Position numbers and translations under genes: made by a program. Positions 16,655-25,317 of a stretch of DNA of 64,000 nt are shown here, in pieces. This DNA is from CAG-390 sp964579135 (GTDB taxonomy: Bacteria > Bacillota > Clostridia > Oscillospirales > CAG-272). The stretch lies in assembly GCA_964579135.1 (NCBI GenBank), contig CAZOFD010000005.1, positions 5,330 through 69,329 of the forward strand, given 5' to 3'. Numbering within the stretch: position 1 is the first letter of the stretch; every line of letters starts with the position of its first letter. The notes below the pieces were generated by a model that made no database searches, had not been told where the DNA came from, and saw only the letters and a program-made list of their open reading frames with translations.

Positions 16655-16683
16655 ATTATATCAAATATTGTTGCGATTGTCAA
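16655..16683 (-). promoter_or_regulatory. Consensus promoter of tRNA-Gln
   Basis: Minus strand: perfect -35 TTGACA (16683-16678), 17-bp spacer, perfect -10 TATAAT (16660-16655), 28 bp upstream of the tRNA. Confidence 0.9.
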
Positions 16684-16898
16684 TAGCAAAAACGAATTTT
16701 TTTATTTTTCGTTGCCGAGCGAAAGAAACGCGCCTTTTAATCCGAAATATAAGCCGTTATGCTTGTTTTTTGTCTAATATCGTTTGTCCGCACGCGTTGC
16801 CGTGGTATTCGCGATATGCGAGAAAGACGGGCGAGCCGCGCGCTTGCCGTATAAACGCAAGTCTTTAACGTCAAAGCGTCGTTTTTTGAGTAATTCGG
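16684..16898. other. Gap between the tRNA-Gln and exonuclease promoters
   Basis: About 215 bp of A/T-rich DNA between two divergent promoters. No gene, repeat or RNA structure that I can support. Confidence 0.5.
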
Positions 16899-16927
16899 TT
16901 GCAATCAATAAAAAAGTATGTTATAAT
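16899..16927 (+). promoter_or_regulatory. Sigma-A-type promoter for the exonuclease gene
   Basis: -35 TTGCAA, 17-bp spacer, -10 TATAAT, 65 bp upstream of the TTG start. Confidence 0.78.
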
Positions 16928-16991
16928 AAAACGATATTTTTAAATTCGACGGATTGTCGAAAACTGCTATGAAAAAGTCGGAGGTTCCGCT

Positions 16992-18068
16992 TTGAAAGAC
17001 CCGATAAAACTTCGCTCGGGCGTTTTTGCGACCGAGATATCTTTAAAAGAGGCGCAAGCAAAAAATTATCTTAACAGAAGTACGTTGGCGCTTATGCATC
17101 TTTCGTCAGACGCGCCTGTGGCTTATACGGTATCGGACGCGGGATACGTATTTTGGTTCGATCCCGAGCGCGTGAGCGAGGCTGAACCCGAGGAATGGTA
17201 CTCCGCGTCGCCGCGTACGGAGCGTATGACGCTGCCGTCGGGCAACGTTATCTGCCGTATGTCAACGCGTCGCGCCGCCGCCCTCGGTTATTATTCGCGC
17301 GAGAGGCTCGCGGCTATGCATCTCGATGCCGTTGAGGAACCCGTTGCGTTTACCAAACGCGCCAATCGCGAAACCGTTTATTTTTACGATAAGATGACGG
17401 CGCTCAAAACGCCTCTCAACTGTATCAAGTGCGGTAAAGACGTTCGCTACCGCAAAAAACTTTGTCGTGCGTGTTACGAGGAGGATCTGGCGCAGCGCCG
17501 AGCCGAGGGTGACGAGCACCGCGGAGCGCACTACGGGATGCGTCGCGAGAGGGTGCTGTTTTTCGATCTCGAACTTACGGGCGTTTACGACCGCGACGAG
17601 ATAATTTCGATATCTATCTGCGATGCAAACGGCAAGATCGTTATGGACACGCTCGTTCATCCCACGCATACGAAAAAGTGGAAGCACACGGAAAAGATCC
17701 ACGGCATCACCCCGGAGATGACGGCGAACGCCGTCACGCTTGCGGAACTTACCCCCGAGATCAAATCTATATTTGCCGAAGCCGACAATATAATCGCTTA
17801 CGGAGTTTCGACCGATTACAGCCATATACGGCATATATACGAAACGGAAGAGGAGCAAGCCGAGCTCAAAGCCAAAACGCGTTGCTGCGCGAACGAATTC
17901 GTTCGCTATATACACGAGCACAGACCCGATATTTCTCACGCAAGCCTTTCCGACGCTATGGCGTGCTTCGGGATAGAGTGGGACGGAACCGCGCATACGT
18001 CCATTGCCGACACCGTCGGATGTATGAAAGTTTGGGAAAAACTGTTTCCGAATTATTACGCGGATTGA
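16992..18068 (+). CDS. DEDDh 3'-5' exonuclease with zinc site and duplicated N-terminal module
   Basis: 358 residues from a TTG start with a GGAGG SD 7 bp upstream. The C-terminal part (about 185-350) is an RNase T/DnaQ-type exonuclease: FDLEL (D192, E194), IIAYGVSTDYSHI (ExoII Asp), HTSIADT (ExoIII H, D). A Cys4 cluster is in the middle: C144-x2-C147 and C158-x2-C161. The N-terminal part holds two related units (YLNRSTLALMHL at 26-37 with VAYT, FWFD; YYSRERLAAMHL at 100-111 with VAFT, VYFYD), about 74 residues apart. I do not recognise this module. The nucleic-acid substrate is unknown. It is followed by the DUF2007-like and thiI genes. Confidence 0.85.
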   Translation: MKDPIKLRSGVFATEISLKEAQAKNYLNRSTLALMHLSSDAPVAYTVSDAGYVFWFDPERVSEAEPEEWYSASPRTERMTLPSGNVICRMSTRRAAALGYYSRERLAAMHLDAVEEPVAFTKRANRETVYFYDKMTALKTPLNCIKCGKDVRYRKKLCRACYEEDLAQRRAEGDEHRGAHYGMRRERVLFFDLELTGVYDRDEIISISICDANGKIVMDTLVHPTHTKKWKHTEKIHGITPEMTANAVTLAELTPEIKSIFAEADNIIAYGVSTDYSHIRHIYETEEEQAELKAKTRCCANEFVRYIHEHRPDISHASLSDAMACFGIEWDGTAHTSIADTVGCMKVWEKLFPNYYAD

Positions 18069-18168
18069 TCGCGCACATCGCCGAAAACCATTGCTTAGGT
18101 AACGCACCTTTGGTGTTTTTCGGTCGGGTGGACGCAAAGTTCGAATAATTATTTGTTTTGGAGAAAAT

Positions 18169-18573
18169 ATGAGTATTTTTGGGAAGAATTTCTTTCGGCG
18201 TAAAAGTGTGTACAGCCCGTCGAACAAGACCGATGCGTGCGGAGATACGTGCGCGGAGCAAGCCGTCGGCGACGTAGCGGACGGGGAAGCGGCAAATTTC
18301 GAATTTCTCGTGACGACGGTGTCCGCCGTCGAAACGTCGATCGTAGAGAGCCTTTTGCGCTCGGAGAACGTACCGTATATACTTCGCAGCCGCACCGAGG
18401 GAGCCGTGCGCGTTATCCTCGGCGCATCGACGGATACGACGGATATCTACGTACCCGCCTCGCAGCTCGATTTCGCCTCGGAGCTTGTCTCGCGCTCGTT
18501 TGAGTCGGGCGATGGCGGCGACGACGCGGAGAAGCAAAAAAACGAAAAAACGGAGGAGAGCGAAAATGCGTGA
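18169..18573 (+). CDS. DUF2007-like small protein
   Basis: 134 residues. The central part (about 43-112) resembles DUF2007 (putative prokaryotic signal-transducing protein): FLVTTVSAVETSIVESLLRS, VPYILR, then IYVPASQLDFASELV. The N- and C-terminal tails are low-complexity and charged. The ATG has a good SD (GGAG). The last codons overlap the thiI start by 8 nt (ATGCGTGA), so the two are probably translationally coupled. No experimentally firm role is known for the family. Confidence 0.72.
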   Translation: MSIFGKNFFRRKSVYSPSNKTDACGDTCAEQAVGDVADGEAANFEFLVTTVSAVETSIVESLLRSENVPYILRSRTEGAVRVILGASTDTTDIYVPASQLDFASELVSRSFESGDGGDDAEKQKNEKTEESENA

Positions 18574-19753
18574 GATATTGCTTTGCAAATACGGCGAGAT
18601 CGCTCTTAAGGGAGCTAACCGAGCGACATTTGAAGCGCAGCTTTGCCGCGAACTGAAATATCGCCTGTCCCTTGTCGGCAAATACGACGTTATTCGCGCT
18701 CAAAGCACGATAAGGATAGAGCCGCGCGACGAGGAGGCACAGCGTGCTTTCGACAGGGCTTACGACGTTGCTATGCACACTTTCGGCATCGTTGCGGTCA
18801 ATCGTTGCGCCGAAACGGAAAAGGATATGGAAGCGATAAAGGCGCTTGCCGGGACTTATCTTAAGGGTGCGCTCGCGTACGTTAAAACTTTCAAGGTGGA
18901 GACGAAGCGAGCGGACAAGAACTTTGCGCTTATATCCGAGGAGGTCAGCCGCGAGCTGGGCGGTTATCTGCTCGGCGCATTTCCGCACCTCAGGGTCAAC
19001 GTGCACGAGCCGGACGTTACGGTAAAGTGCGAGATCCGCGAGAGCGCGGCATACGTAAGCGCGGGGCAGGTCAAAGCCGCGGGCGGTATGCCCGTCGGCT
19101 CCAACGGCAAAGGTATGCTTTTGCTTTCGGGCGGGATAGATTCGCCCGTTGCCGGTTGGCAAATGGCAAAGCGCGGCGTTAAGCTCGAAGCCGTATATTT
19201 CGAGGCGTTTCCCTACACGAGCGTTCAGGCGAGAGAAAAGGTAACGGAACTCGCTCGAACCGTCAGCCGCTGGGCGGGCAGCATCAAATTGCACGTCGTT
19301 TCGGTGACAAAGATACAGGAGATGCTTTCCGCATCTTGCACCGAGGACTATTTCACACTGCTTTTGCGCAGGTATATGATGAGTATTGCGGAGCGCATTG
19401 CGGCTGCAAACGAATGCGGCGCCCTTATAACCGGCGAGAGTATGGGGCAGGTCGCCTCGCAAACGATGCAGGCGCTTGCGGTTACCGATAACGCCGTGAA
19501 TATGCCCGTTTTTCGTCCTTGTATCGGTATGGATAAAGAGGAAATCGTGGCGATCGCGCGCAGAATAGGTACGTTTGAGACGTCGGTACTTCCGTATGAG
19601 GATTGCTGTACGGTATTTACGCCGCGCCACCCCAAAACGCGCCCCGTGCTTGAAAACGTGCTTGCCGAGGAGGCAAAACTCGATTTTGCCGCTCTTGTCG
19701 ACGAGGCACTGGCAACGGACGAGGTCATTAACGTAAAATATTGCGGTTGCTGA
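18566..19753 (+). CDS. thiI: tRNA 4-thiouridine synthase ThiI
   Basis: 395 residues. Transfers sulfur to U8 of tRNA and, in many bacteria, takes part in thiazole synthesis. An N-terminal ferredoxin-like/THUMP region (about 1-165) is followed by the PP-loop ATP site LLSGGIDSPVAGW near residue 190. The C-terminal rhodanese domain of the E. coli enzyme is missing, as is normal in Firmicutes. The ATG at 18566 has a GGAGGAG SD. No cysteine desulfurase gene, a frequent partner, is adjacent. Strong terminator downstream. Confidence 0.95.
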   Translation: MREILLCKYGEIALKGANRATFEAQLCRELKYRLSLVGKYDVIRAQSTIRIEPRDEEAQRAFDRAYDVAMHTFGIVAVNRCAETEKDMEAIKALAGTYLKGALAYVKTFKVETKRADKNFALISEEVSRELGGYLLGAFPHLRVNVHEPDVTVKCEIRESAAYVSAGQVKAAGGMPVGSNGKGMLLLSGGIDSPVAGWQMAKRGVKLEAVYFEAFPYTSVQAREKVTELARTVSRWAGSIKLHVVSVTKIQEMLSASCTEDYFTLLLRRYMMSIAERIAAANECGALITGESMGQVASQTMQALAVTDNAVNMPVFRPCIGMDKEEIVAIARRIGTFETSVLPYEDCCTVFTPRHPKTRPVLENVLAEEAKLDFAALVDEALATDEVINVKYCGC

Positions 19754-19796
19754 AGAAAAATCGCTTATAAATCGGTAAAAAGCAAGTTTTAATGCC

Positions 19797-19846
19797 AAAA
19801 AAACGTTACGACACGGCTCAAAAGAGCCGTGTCGTAACGTTTTTTA
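19797..19846. terminator. Bidirectional terminator between thiI and the YgiQ gene
   Basis: Stem of about 20 bp (AACGTTACGACACGGCTC / GAGCCGTGTCGTAACGTT), loop AAAA, with A runs before and T runs after. It can serve both convergent genes; the YgiQ stop codon lies at its edge. Confidence 0.92.
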
Positions 19847-21913
19847 TTTTCGTCCGCTTTTTTTATCGAAAGATCCGCGTGGAGACGACGCTTTTTTCAT
19901 ATCGTGCGAGACTGGGGTATTTTTGCTCTTTTTCTTGTTGTCGCTGTTTTTGATCTGCGAATTTTGCCCGTAGGCAGTCGGTTTTGCGCTCGCAGCGTAT
20001 TTCGAGGAAGTGCCGGGGCGTTTGTTTCGCCCGTTATCCGCCTCGCTGCGGCGAGACGTGCGTTCTTTCGGTGCGTTTCGGCACTTGGCGGAGACGTTCT
20101 TTCTGTATGAGTTCTCGGGTCTGACAAGGCACTCCCGCCCGTTGCCGATAAGATCTTCTCTTCCGGCGAGACGTAACGCTTCACGTACGGTGGTTGCGTT
20201 TTCGGGTCTGGAGAATTGCAAAAGTGCGCGTTGCATTCGTTTTTCCTGCGGAGTTTTGGCAACGAATATCTCTTTCATCGTGAAAGGATCGATCCCGGTC
20301 GCGAACATAACGGTGGACGCGGTGCCCGGCGTCGGATAAAAATCTTGGACTTGTTCCGGATTCAGCCCCTCGCGCTTGAGATACAGAGCGAGGTCAACGG
20401 CGTCGTTAAGAGTCGAGCCGGGGTGCGCGGACATAAGGTACGGCACGAGATACTGCTCTTTGCCGCATTCCGCGGTAATTTCGAAAAATTTCTTTTTAAA
20501 TTTTTTGTAGACGGAAAAGTCGGGTTTTCCCATAGCGTTCAAAACTCCGGCGGAGCAATGCTCGGGGGCGACTTTAAGCTGCCCGCTCACGTTGTCACGC
20601 ACGAGTTTGCGGAAAAACGCGTCGTCCTCGTCGAGCATAAGGTAATCGAACCTTACCCCGGAGCGAACGAACACTTTTTTTACGCCGTCGACCGCCTCTA
20701 CGGCTTTAAGCAATTTTATATAGTCGCTGTGATCGACGCGAAGATTGGGGCAGGGGCGCGGAGCCAAGCAACGTTTGTTCGGGCAAACGCCGCTTTTCAG
20801 TTGTTTGGCGCAGGCGGGCTCGCGAAAGTTTGCCGTGGGGCCGCCGACGTCGTGGATATAACCCTTAAATCCGTCCATCGAGGTGATTATCTTCGCCTCC
20901 TCAACGCAACTTTCTATGCTGCGCGAGCGCACGGTGCGCCCTTGGTGGAACGCGAGCGCGCAAAAGTTGCAGGCACCGAAGCAGCCGCGGTTTTGCGTTA
21001 TGGAAAAAGCAACCTCGGCAATGGCGGGAACGCCGCCTTGCTTATCGTATATCGGGTGCACACGTCGCGTGTACGGCAGCGCGTATACGCGGTCGAGCTC
21101 TTCGCGTTCCAGCGGCGGCATCGGCGGATTTTGCACAAGCAGTTTGTCGCCGTATCTTTCTATGATTGCCCTGCCGGATATCGCGTCTTGCTCGCGATAC
21201 TGTGCGGCAAACGCTTCGGCATACGGCCTCGCGCCGTTTTTGATAACGTCCCAGTCGAATTCAGCCGCAACGGGAAAGTGCACCTCGGGCGCGTCGGCAC
21301 GGCAAATATAGCAAGAGCCGCGCACGTCGCGGATCTTTTTCACCGGGACGCCCTTTGCCAAAAGATCCGCTATACGGACTATTATTTTTTCGCCCATACC
21401 GTAGGTCAAAATATCGGCGCGGCTGTCTATGAGCAGGGAGCGGCGGATCTTGTCGTCCCAGTAATCGTAATGCGCAAATCTGCGCAGTGATGCCTCGAGC
21501 CCCCCGAGAACTATCGGCACGTCGCCGTACGCTTCGCGTATCCTGTTTGAATATACGATGCAGGCGCGGTCGGGGCGGTGCCCGATCTCGCCCCCGGGCG
21601 AATAATAGTCGTAATTTCGGCGGTGGCGGGAGACGGAGTAATGCGCAACCATAGAATCTATGTTGCCTGCGGTAACGAGAAAGCCGAGGCGCGGTCTTCC
21701 GTATTCGCGAAAAGCGTCCGCGCTCTTCCAATCGGGCTGTGCAAGAACGGCGACGCGGTACCCCGCCGCCTCGAGAACGCGCGAGATTATGGCAACACCG
21801 AACGAGGGGTGATCTACGTAAGCGTCACCGGTTACGTATACGAAATCCGGTCTGTCCCAGCCGCGGGCTTCCATATCGGCGCGGCAAACGGGCAAAAATT
21901 CTTTTCCGAGCAT
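19844..21913 (-). CDS. YgiQ-family (UPF0313) radical SAM protein
   Basis: 689 residues, typical for the family. N-terminal FLPVCRADMEARGWDRPDFV and VTGDAYVDHPSFG are YgiQ hallmarks. The radical-SAM cluster C-x3-C-x2-C (RGCFGACNFCAL) is near residue 312. The C-terminal tail (about 600-689) is basic and low-complexity. The reaction catalysed is not known for the family. It lies 69 bp downstream of queA in the same direction, so possibly co-transcribed. Confidence 0.92.
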   Translation of the reverse strand: MLGKEFLPVCRADMEARGWDRPDFVYVTGDAYVDHPSFGVAIISRVLEAAGYRVAVLAQPDWKSADAFREYGRPRLGFLVTAGNIDSMVAHYSVSRHRRNYDYYSPGGEIGHRPDRACIVYSNRIREAYGDVPIVLGGLEASLRRFAHYDYWDDKIRRSLLIDSRADILTYGMGEKIIVRIADLLAKGVPVKKIRDVRGSCYICRADAPEVHFPVAAEFDWDVIKNGARPYAEAFAAQYREQDAISGRAIIERYGDKLLVQNPPMPPLEREELDRVYALPYTRRVHPIYDKQGGVPAIAEVAFSITQNRGCFGACNFCALAFHQGRTVRSRSIESCVEEAKIITSMDGFKGYIHDVGGPTANFREPACAKQLKSGVCPNKRCLAPRPCPNLRVDHSDYIKLLKAVEAVDGVKKVFVRSGVRFDYLMLDEDDAFFRKLVRDNVSGQLKVAPEHCSAGVLNAMGKPDFSVYKKFKKKFFEITAECGKEQYLVPYLMSAHPGSTLNDAVDLALYLKREGLNPEQVQDFYPTPGTASTVMFATGIDPFTMKEIFVAKTPQEKRMQRALLQFSRPENATTVREALRLAGREDLIGNGRECLVRPENSYRKNVSAKCRNAPKERTSRRSEADNGRNKRPGTSSKYAASAKPTAYGQNSQIKNSDNKKKSKNTPVSHDMKKASSPRGSFDKKSGRK

Positions 21914-21982
21914 AATATCAGCACCCGCCCCGTGGCGAGTATATCCTTTTCGTTTTTGCTTCGGGCGGCGGTGTCCGAAAGA

Positions 21983-23065
21983 TCATTTTATAAACATTGC
22001 GTCGCCGAAAGAGAAAAATCTGTACTTTTCCGCGACTGCCGTTTTATAGGCTTCGAGGACGTGCTCTCGGTCGTAAAGTGCCGAAACGAGCATCAAAAGC
22101 GTGGATTGCGGCAGGTGAAAGTTCGTTATCAGCGCGTCGGTCGCCTTAAATTTATATCCCGGGTATATAAATATGCCCGTTTCGCCGCTCATTGCGTGCA
22201 CGTTGCCGCCGTCGTCGGCGGCGCTTTCGAGGGTGCGACACGAGGTGGTGCCGACGCAGATAGTTCTGCCGCCGGCGGCTCGGCGCGAATTGATAAGGTT
22301 TGCCGCCTCCTCGCTTACGGAAAAGTATTCGCTGTGCATCACGTGGCGGTCGATGCGTTCTTCTTTTACGGGGCGAAACGTGCCGAGACCGACGTGCAAC
22401 ATTACGGGTACTACGGCAACGCCGCGCGATTTTATTTTTTCGAGCAGTTCGGGGGTGAAATGCAGCCCCGCCGTCGGAGCTGCCGCCGAGCCCTCCTCGC
22501 GCGAATACACGGTTTGATATCTCTCGGCGTCACCGAGTCTTTCGGTGATGTACGGCGGGAGCGGCATTATCCCTATCTCGTGCAAAAGTTCGTATTCGTT
22601 AGAATATTTTTCGCGATCGTAGTCGAACGTGACCGTTCTGTTGCCCTCGTTCGCTATGTCCGTGACCGTTGCCGTTAGTTTGCCGCCGCCGAACGAGATC
22701 TTCATACCTATGCGCGCGCGTTTCCCGGGTTTGACAAGGGTCTCCCAAGTGTCAACGGCGAGGCGGCGTAGGAGCAAAAGTTCCACTTTTGCCTCATCCC
22801 TGCCGCATACGTTGCCGTAAAGTCTTGCGGGAATAACGCGGGAGTCGTTAACAACGAGTGTGTCGCCCTCGTTTAAAAGGTCGGCGATATCGTAAAAGTG
22901 CATATGCGATATGCTTCCGTCGGCGCGGTCAAGAACCATAAGGCGCGAGGCGTCGCGCCGCTCCGTCGGGTGTTGTGCTATAAGTTCTTTCGGAAGATCG
23001 TAGTTAAAGTCCGCCGTGCAAAGATCGGTGGCGGTCAGATCGTTAACGATTACGTTTGTTTTCAT
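21983..23065 (-). CDS. queA: tRNA preQ1(34) S-adenosylmethionine ribosyltransferase-isomerase QueA
   Basis: 360 residues from the ATG at 23065; the longer frame upstream lacks family similarity. Transfers the ribosyl part of SAM to preQ1 in tRNA, giving epoxyqueuosine. Motifs: FNYDLPKELIAQHPTERRD, LVVNDSRVIPARLYG, PTAGLHFTPELL, HVGLGTFRPV, and NFHLPQSTLLMLVSA near the C-terminus. The usual partner tgt is not in the window. A preQ1 riboswitch was looked for upstream and not seen. Confidence 0.96.
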   Translation of the reverse strand: MKTNVIVNDLTATDLCTADFNYDLPKELIAQHPTERRDASRLMVLDRADGSISHMHFYDIADLLNEGDTLVVNDSRVIPARLYGNVCGRDEAKVELLLLRRLAVDTWETLVKPGKRARIGMKISFGGGKLTATVTDIANEGNRTVTFDYDREKYSNEYELLHEIGIMPLPPYITERLGDAERYQTVYSREEGSAAAPTAGLHFTPELLEKIKSRGVAVVPVMLHVGLGTFRPVKEERIDRHVMHSEYFSVSEEAANLINSRRAAGGRTICVGTTSCRTLESAADDGGNVHAMSGETGIFIYPGYKFKATDALITNFHLPQSTLLMLVSALYDREHVLEAYKTAVAEKYRFFSFGDAMFIK

Positions 23066-23258
23066 TATGGTGCGATGGGTCCTTTCGTATTTCGGTTGCG
23101 TTTTGCGCGTTCGGTGGCTTAGGTGCGGCGTCGACGGTGCCGATTTTCGTTTGACGTGTGTCGTGGGCAAGCGCTGCGGCATATCATCTTATCAAAGCCC
23201 GCGGCGCGGAGAAGCATCGAAAACGGTGCGCCCGCGCCCGGCTGCTCGGAGGAGAATT

Positions 23259-24143
23259 ATGAAGCGAAACGGGAAAGATCTGTTTTTCGGCGTCGCGACG
23301 GCGCTTATAACACCTTTTAACGACGACGGGACGATAGATTTCGGCTCTTTGGACAGGATAATAGACCTGCAGCTCGACGCCGGTGTCGCCGCACTCGTCG
23401 TTTGCGGAACGACGGGTGAGGCACCGACTCTTTCCGGCGAGGAAAAACGCGAACTTATTCGTTTTGTCGCGAAAAAGGTGCGCGGCAGGGTTCCGGTCAT
23501 AGCGGGCGCAGGGTCAAATTCCACGTCCGAAGCGGTACGTGCCTCCCGCGCCGCGGAGGCGGCGGGAGCCGACGCAGTGCTCAGCGTTACGCCGTATTAT
23601 AGCAGACCCACCGCCAAAGGTCTGCTCGAGCACTATCGACGTATAGACGCCGCAATCGGTTTGCCGATCGTGGTTTACGTTGTGCCGTCGCGTACGTGTT
23701 GCGACGTGCCCGAGGATATATGGGGTGAGCTTTTCGCTTTGCCGAACGTTGTCGGCGTAAAGGATGCAAGCGGCGACGTTCGGCATATCGCGCGTGTTTT
23801 GGAGCGTGCGAAGGGAGCGGCGTCCGTTTGGTCCGGCAACGACGGAGATCTTATCCCCACTTTGATTCTCGGCGGCAGCGGAGTCGTATCGGTTCTTGCT
23901 AATATAAGACCGCGCGAGCTTTGCCGAGTATGCGAACTTTTTGCCGCCGGCAAGATCGAGGAGGCGACGACGTCGGCGCAGGAGAATGCGCAACTTTGCC
24001 GCGCACTGTTTGCGGAGACAAATCCCATACCCGTTAAAGCGGCGATGGCGGAGCTCGGCTTGTGCCGAGAAATATATCGCTTGCCGCTTTGCTCGCCGAG
24101 CGAGGCGACGCGGTCGGAGCTGATAGCTCTTTTGCGGCGCTGA
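23259..24143 (+). CDS. dapA: 4-hydroxy-tetrahydrodipicolinate synthase
   Basis: 294 residues. Condenses pyruvate with aspartate semialdehyde in lysine/diaminopimelate synthesis. Motifs: GVATALITPF, CGTTGEAPTLS (Thr-Thr), VTPYYSRPT, YVVPSRT (family norm YNVPGRT; the catalytic Tyr and Arg are kept), VGVKDASGD with the Schiff-base Lys near 166. The ATG at 23259 follows GGAGGAG. No other lysine-pathway gene is adjacent; queA is divergent. Confidence 0.95.
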   Translation: MKRNGKDLFFGVATALITPFNDDGTIDFGSLDRIIDLQLDAGVAALVVCGTTGEAPTLSGEEKRELIRFVAKKVRGRVPVIAGAGSNSTSEAVRASRAAEAAGADAVLSVTPYYSRPTAKGLLEHYRRIDAAIGLPIVVYVVPSRTCCDVPEDIWGELFALPNVVGVKDASGDVRHIARVLERAKGAASVWSGNDGDLIPTLILGGSGVVSVLANIRPRELCRVCELFAAGKIEEATTSAQENAQLCRALFAETNPIPVKAAMAELGLCREIYRLPLCSPSEATRSELIALLRR

Positions 24144-24361
24144 GCCGTTCTGTGCGCCCATTCTTCGCACTAATTGTATCATAAAAAGGGTTCAAACGCA
24201 AGAAAAAAGCCGACGCGGGCGAAAAAACGCGTATTTCTCCGCAAGGATTTGCGTATATAGGCAAAATCTCGCCGCTTTTTGCATAAAGAGCGACGTTTTG
24301 GCAAAAATATGTGTGCGCGAATACGTTCGCCGCATATACGTTGCTGAAAAGGAGTTTGCTT

Positions 24362-25153
24362 ATGAAGATCAAAAAAACGCAAAAATACGGTCTCGCATCC
24401 GCAAAGGCAAAAAAAGAGGACGGCGCCGACGACAGGGCAGTCAACGAAAAAATAAACCGCACGGTGTATATGACCGTCGCGGTGCTTATAGTCGTTATGA
24501 TAGCGGCTATCGCAATGACGACCGCCGCAAACCGCGCGCGGCGCGAAGAAGCGGAAAATACGTCGGATTTGCCGCCGTCCACGACCTTTCCCGAACAAAC
24601 TTTGCCGCACGAGGTTCCGCCGAGGGAAACCACGCCGAATCGCACCGACACCGTAACACCGTCACCGGAGACTCCGGTGGTCGAGACCGTGCCGACGCTC
24701 ATTTTGCCGGTCGCGGCGGGGTCGATAGGCAAAGCGCATAATCCGACGATGCAGGTGTATTCGAGCACTTTGGGCGAGTGGCGAGTTCACCTCGGTGTGG
24801 ATATTATGACCGATACCTCGGCTGCGGTAATGGCGGCTGCCGCGGGGACCGTCAGCGAGATAACGGACGATGGACTTTGGGGGACTTGCGTAACGGTAAA
24901 GCACGCGGGTAATTCGGTCACCGTTTACAAAAATCTTTCGCAAACTCTTGCCGAGGGGATAGAGGTCGGCAAAAAGATCAAGGCGGGCACCGTTATCGGC
25001 ACGGTCGGAGACGCGGCTTTTATGGAGATCGCGGAGGAGCCGCACCTGCATTTTGAGATGAAGATCGGCGGTGAGGACGTTGACCCCACGGAATATTTTT
25101 CGGCAGAGGCACTCGCCTCGGTTTCCGCCGAGGGTGACGTATTCAGCGAGTAG
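24362..25153 (+). CDS. Membrane-anchored M23 (LytM/SpoIIQ-like) peptidase
   Basis: 263 residues from the ATG at 24362 (SD AAAGGAG). Cytoplasmic basic N-terminus (1-33), one membrane segment (about 34-55), a Pro/Thr-rich linker (about 65-112), and an M23 domain from about 115. The zinc ligands H143-x3-D147 (HLGVD) and H228-x-H230 (HLHFEM) are present, so it may be an active endopeptidase, unlike Bacillus SpoIIQ, which lacks one ligand. The layout resembles SpoIIQ, and a forespore role is possible but not shown. It follows dapA by 218 bp. Confidence 0.88.
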   Translation: MKIKKTQKYGLASAKAKKEDGADDRAVNEKINRTVYMTVAVLIVVMIAAIAMTTAANRARREEAENTSDLPPSTTFPEQTLPHEVPPRETTPNRTDTVTPSPETPVVETVPTLILPVAAGSIGKAHNPTMQVYSSTLGEWRVHLGVDIMTDTSAAVMAAAAGTVSEITDDGLWGTCVTVKHAGNSVTVYKNLSQTLAEGIEVGKKIKAGTVIGTVGDAAFMEIAEEPHLHFEMKIGGEDVDPTEYFSAEALASVSAEGDVFSE

Positions 25154-25269
25154 ATCGCATCGAAAAGTCGAGTATCGTCGTTTTTTAATATCGGTCGGGA
25201 GCGTCGCTCGGGCGAGTCGGCGACGTTATATGCGGGCGAGCGTTTGTCGCGGACGTGAGACAAAGGTTG

Positions 25270-25307
25270 TCGCGAGGGTGCGCACCGTTTGGTGCGCACC
25301 CTCGCGA
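25270..25307. terminator. 17-bp perfect hairpin between convergent genes
   Basis: TCGCGAGGGTGCGCACC / GGTGCGCACCCTCGCGA with loop GTTT. It lies between the M23 gene and the convergent MutS-like gene, 11 bp from the stop of the latter. There is no direct T tract on either side (T5 starts 6 bp later on the plus strand), so termination is likely but not certain. Confidence 0.65.
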
Positions 25308-25317
25308 CCTCTGTTTT

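Noticed and set aside
23066..23258. Possible preQ1 riboswitch near queA
   Set aside because: No short pseudoknot-type hairpin with an A-rich tail was found upstream of the queA start.
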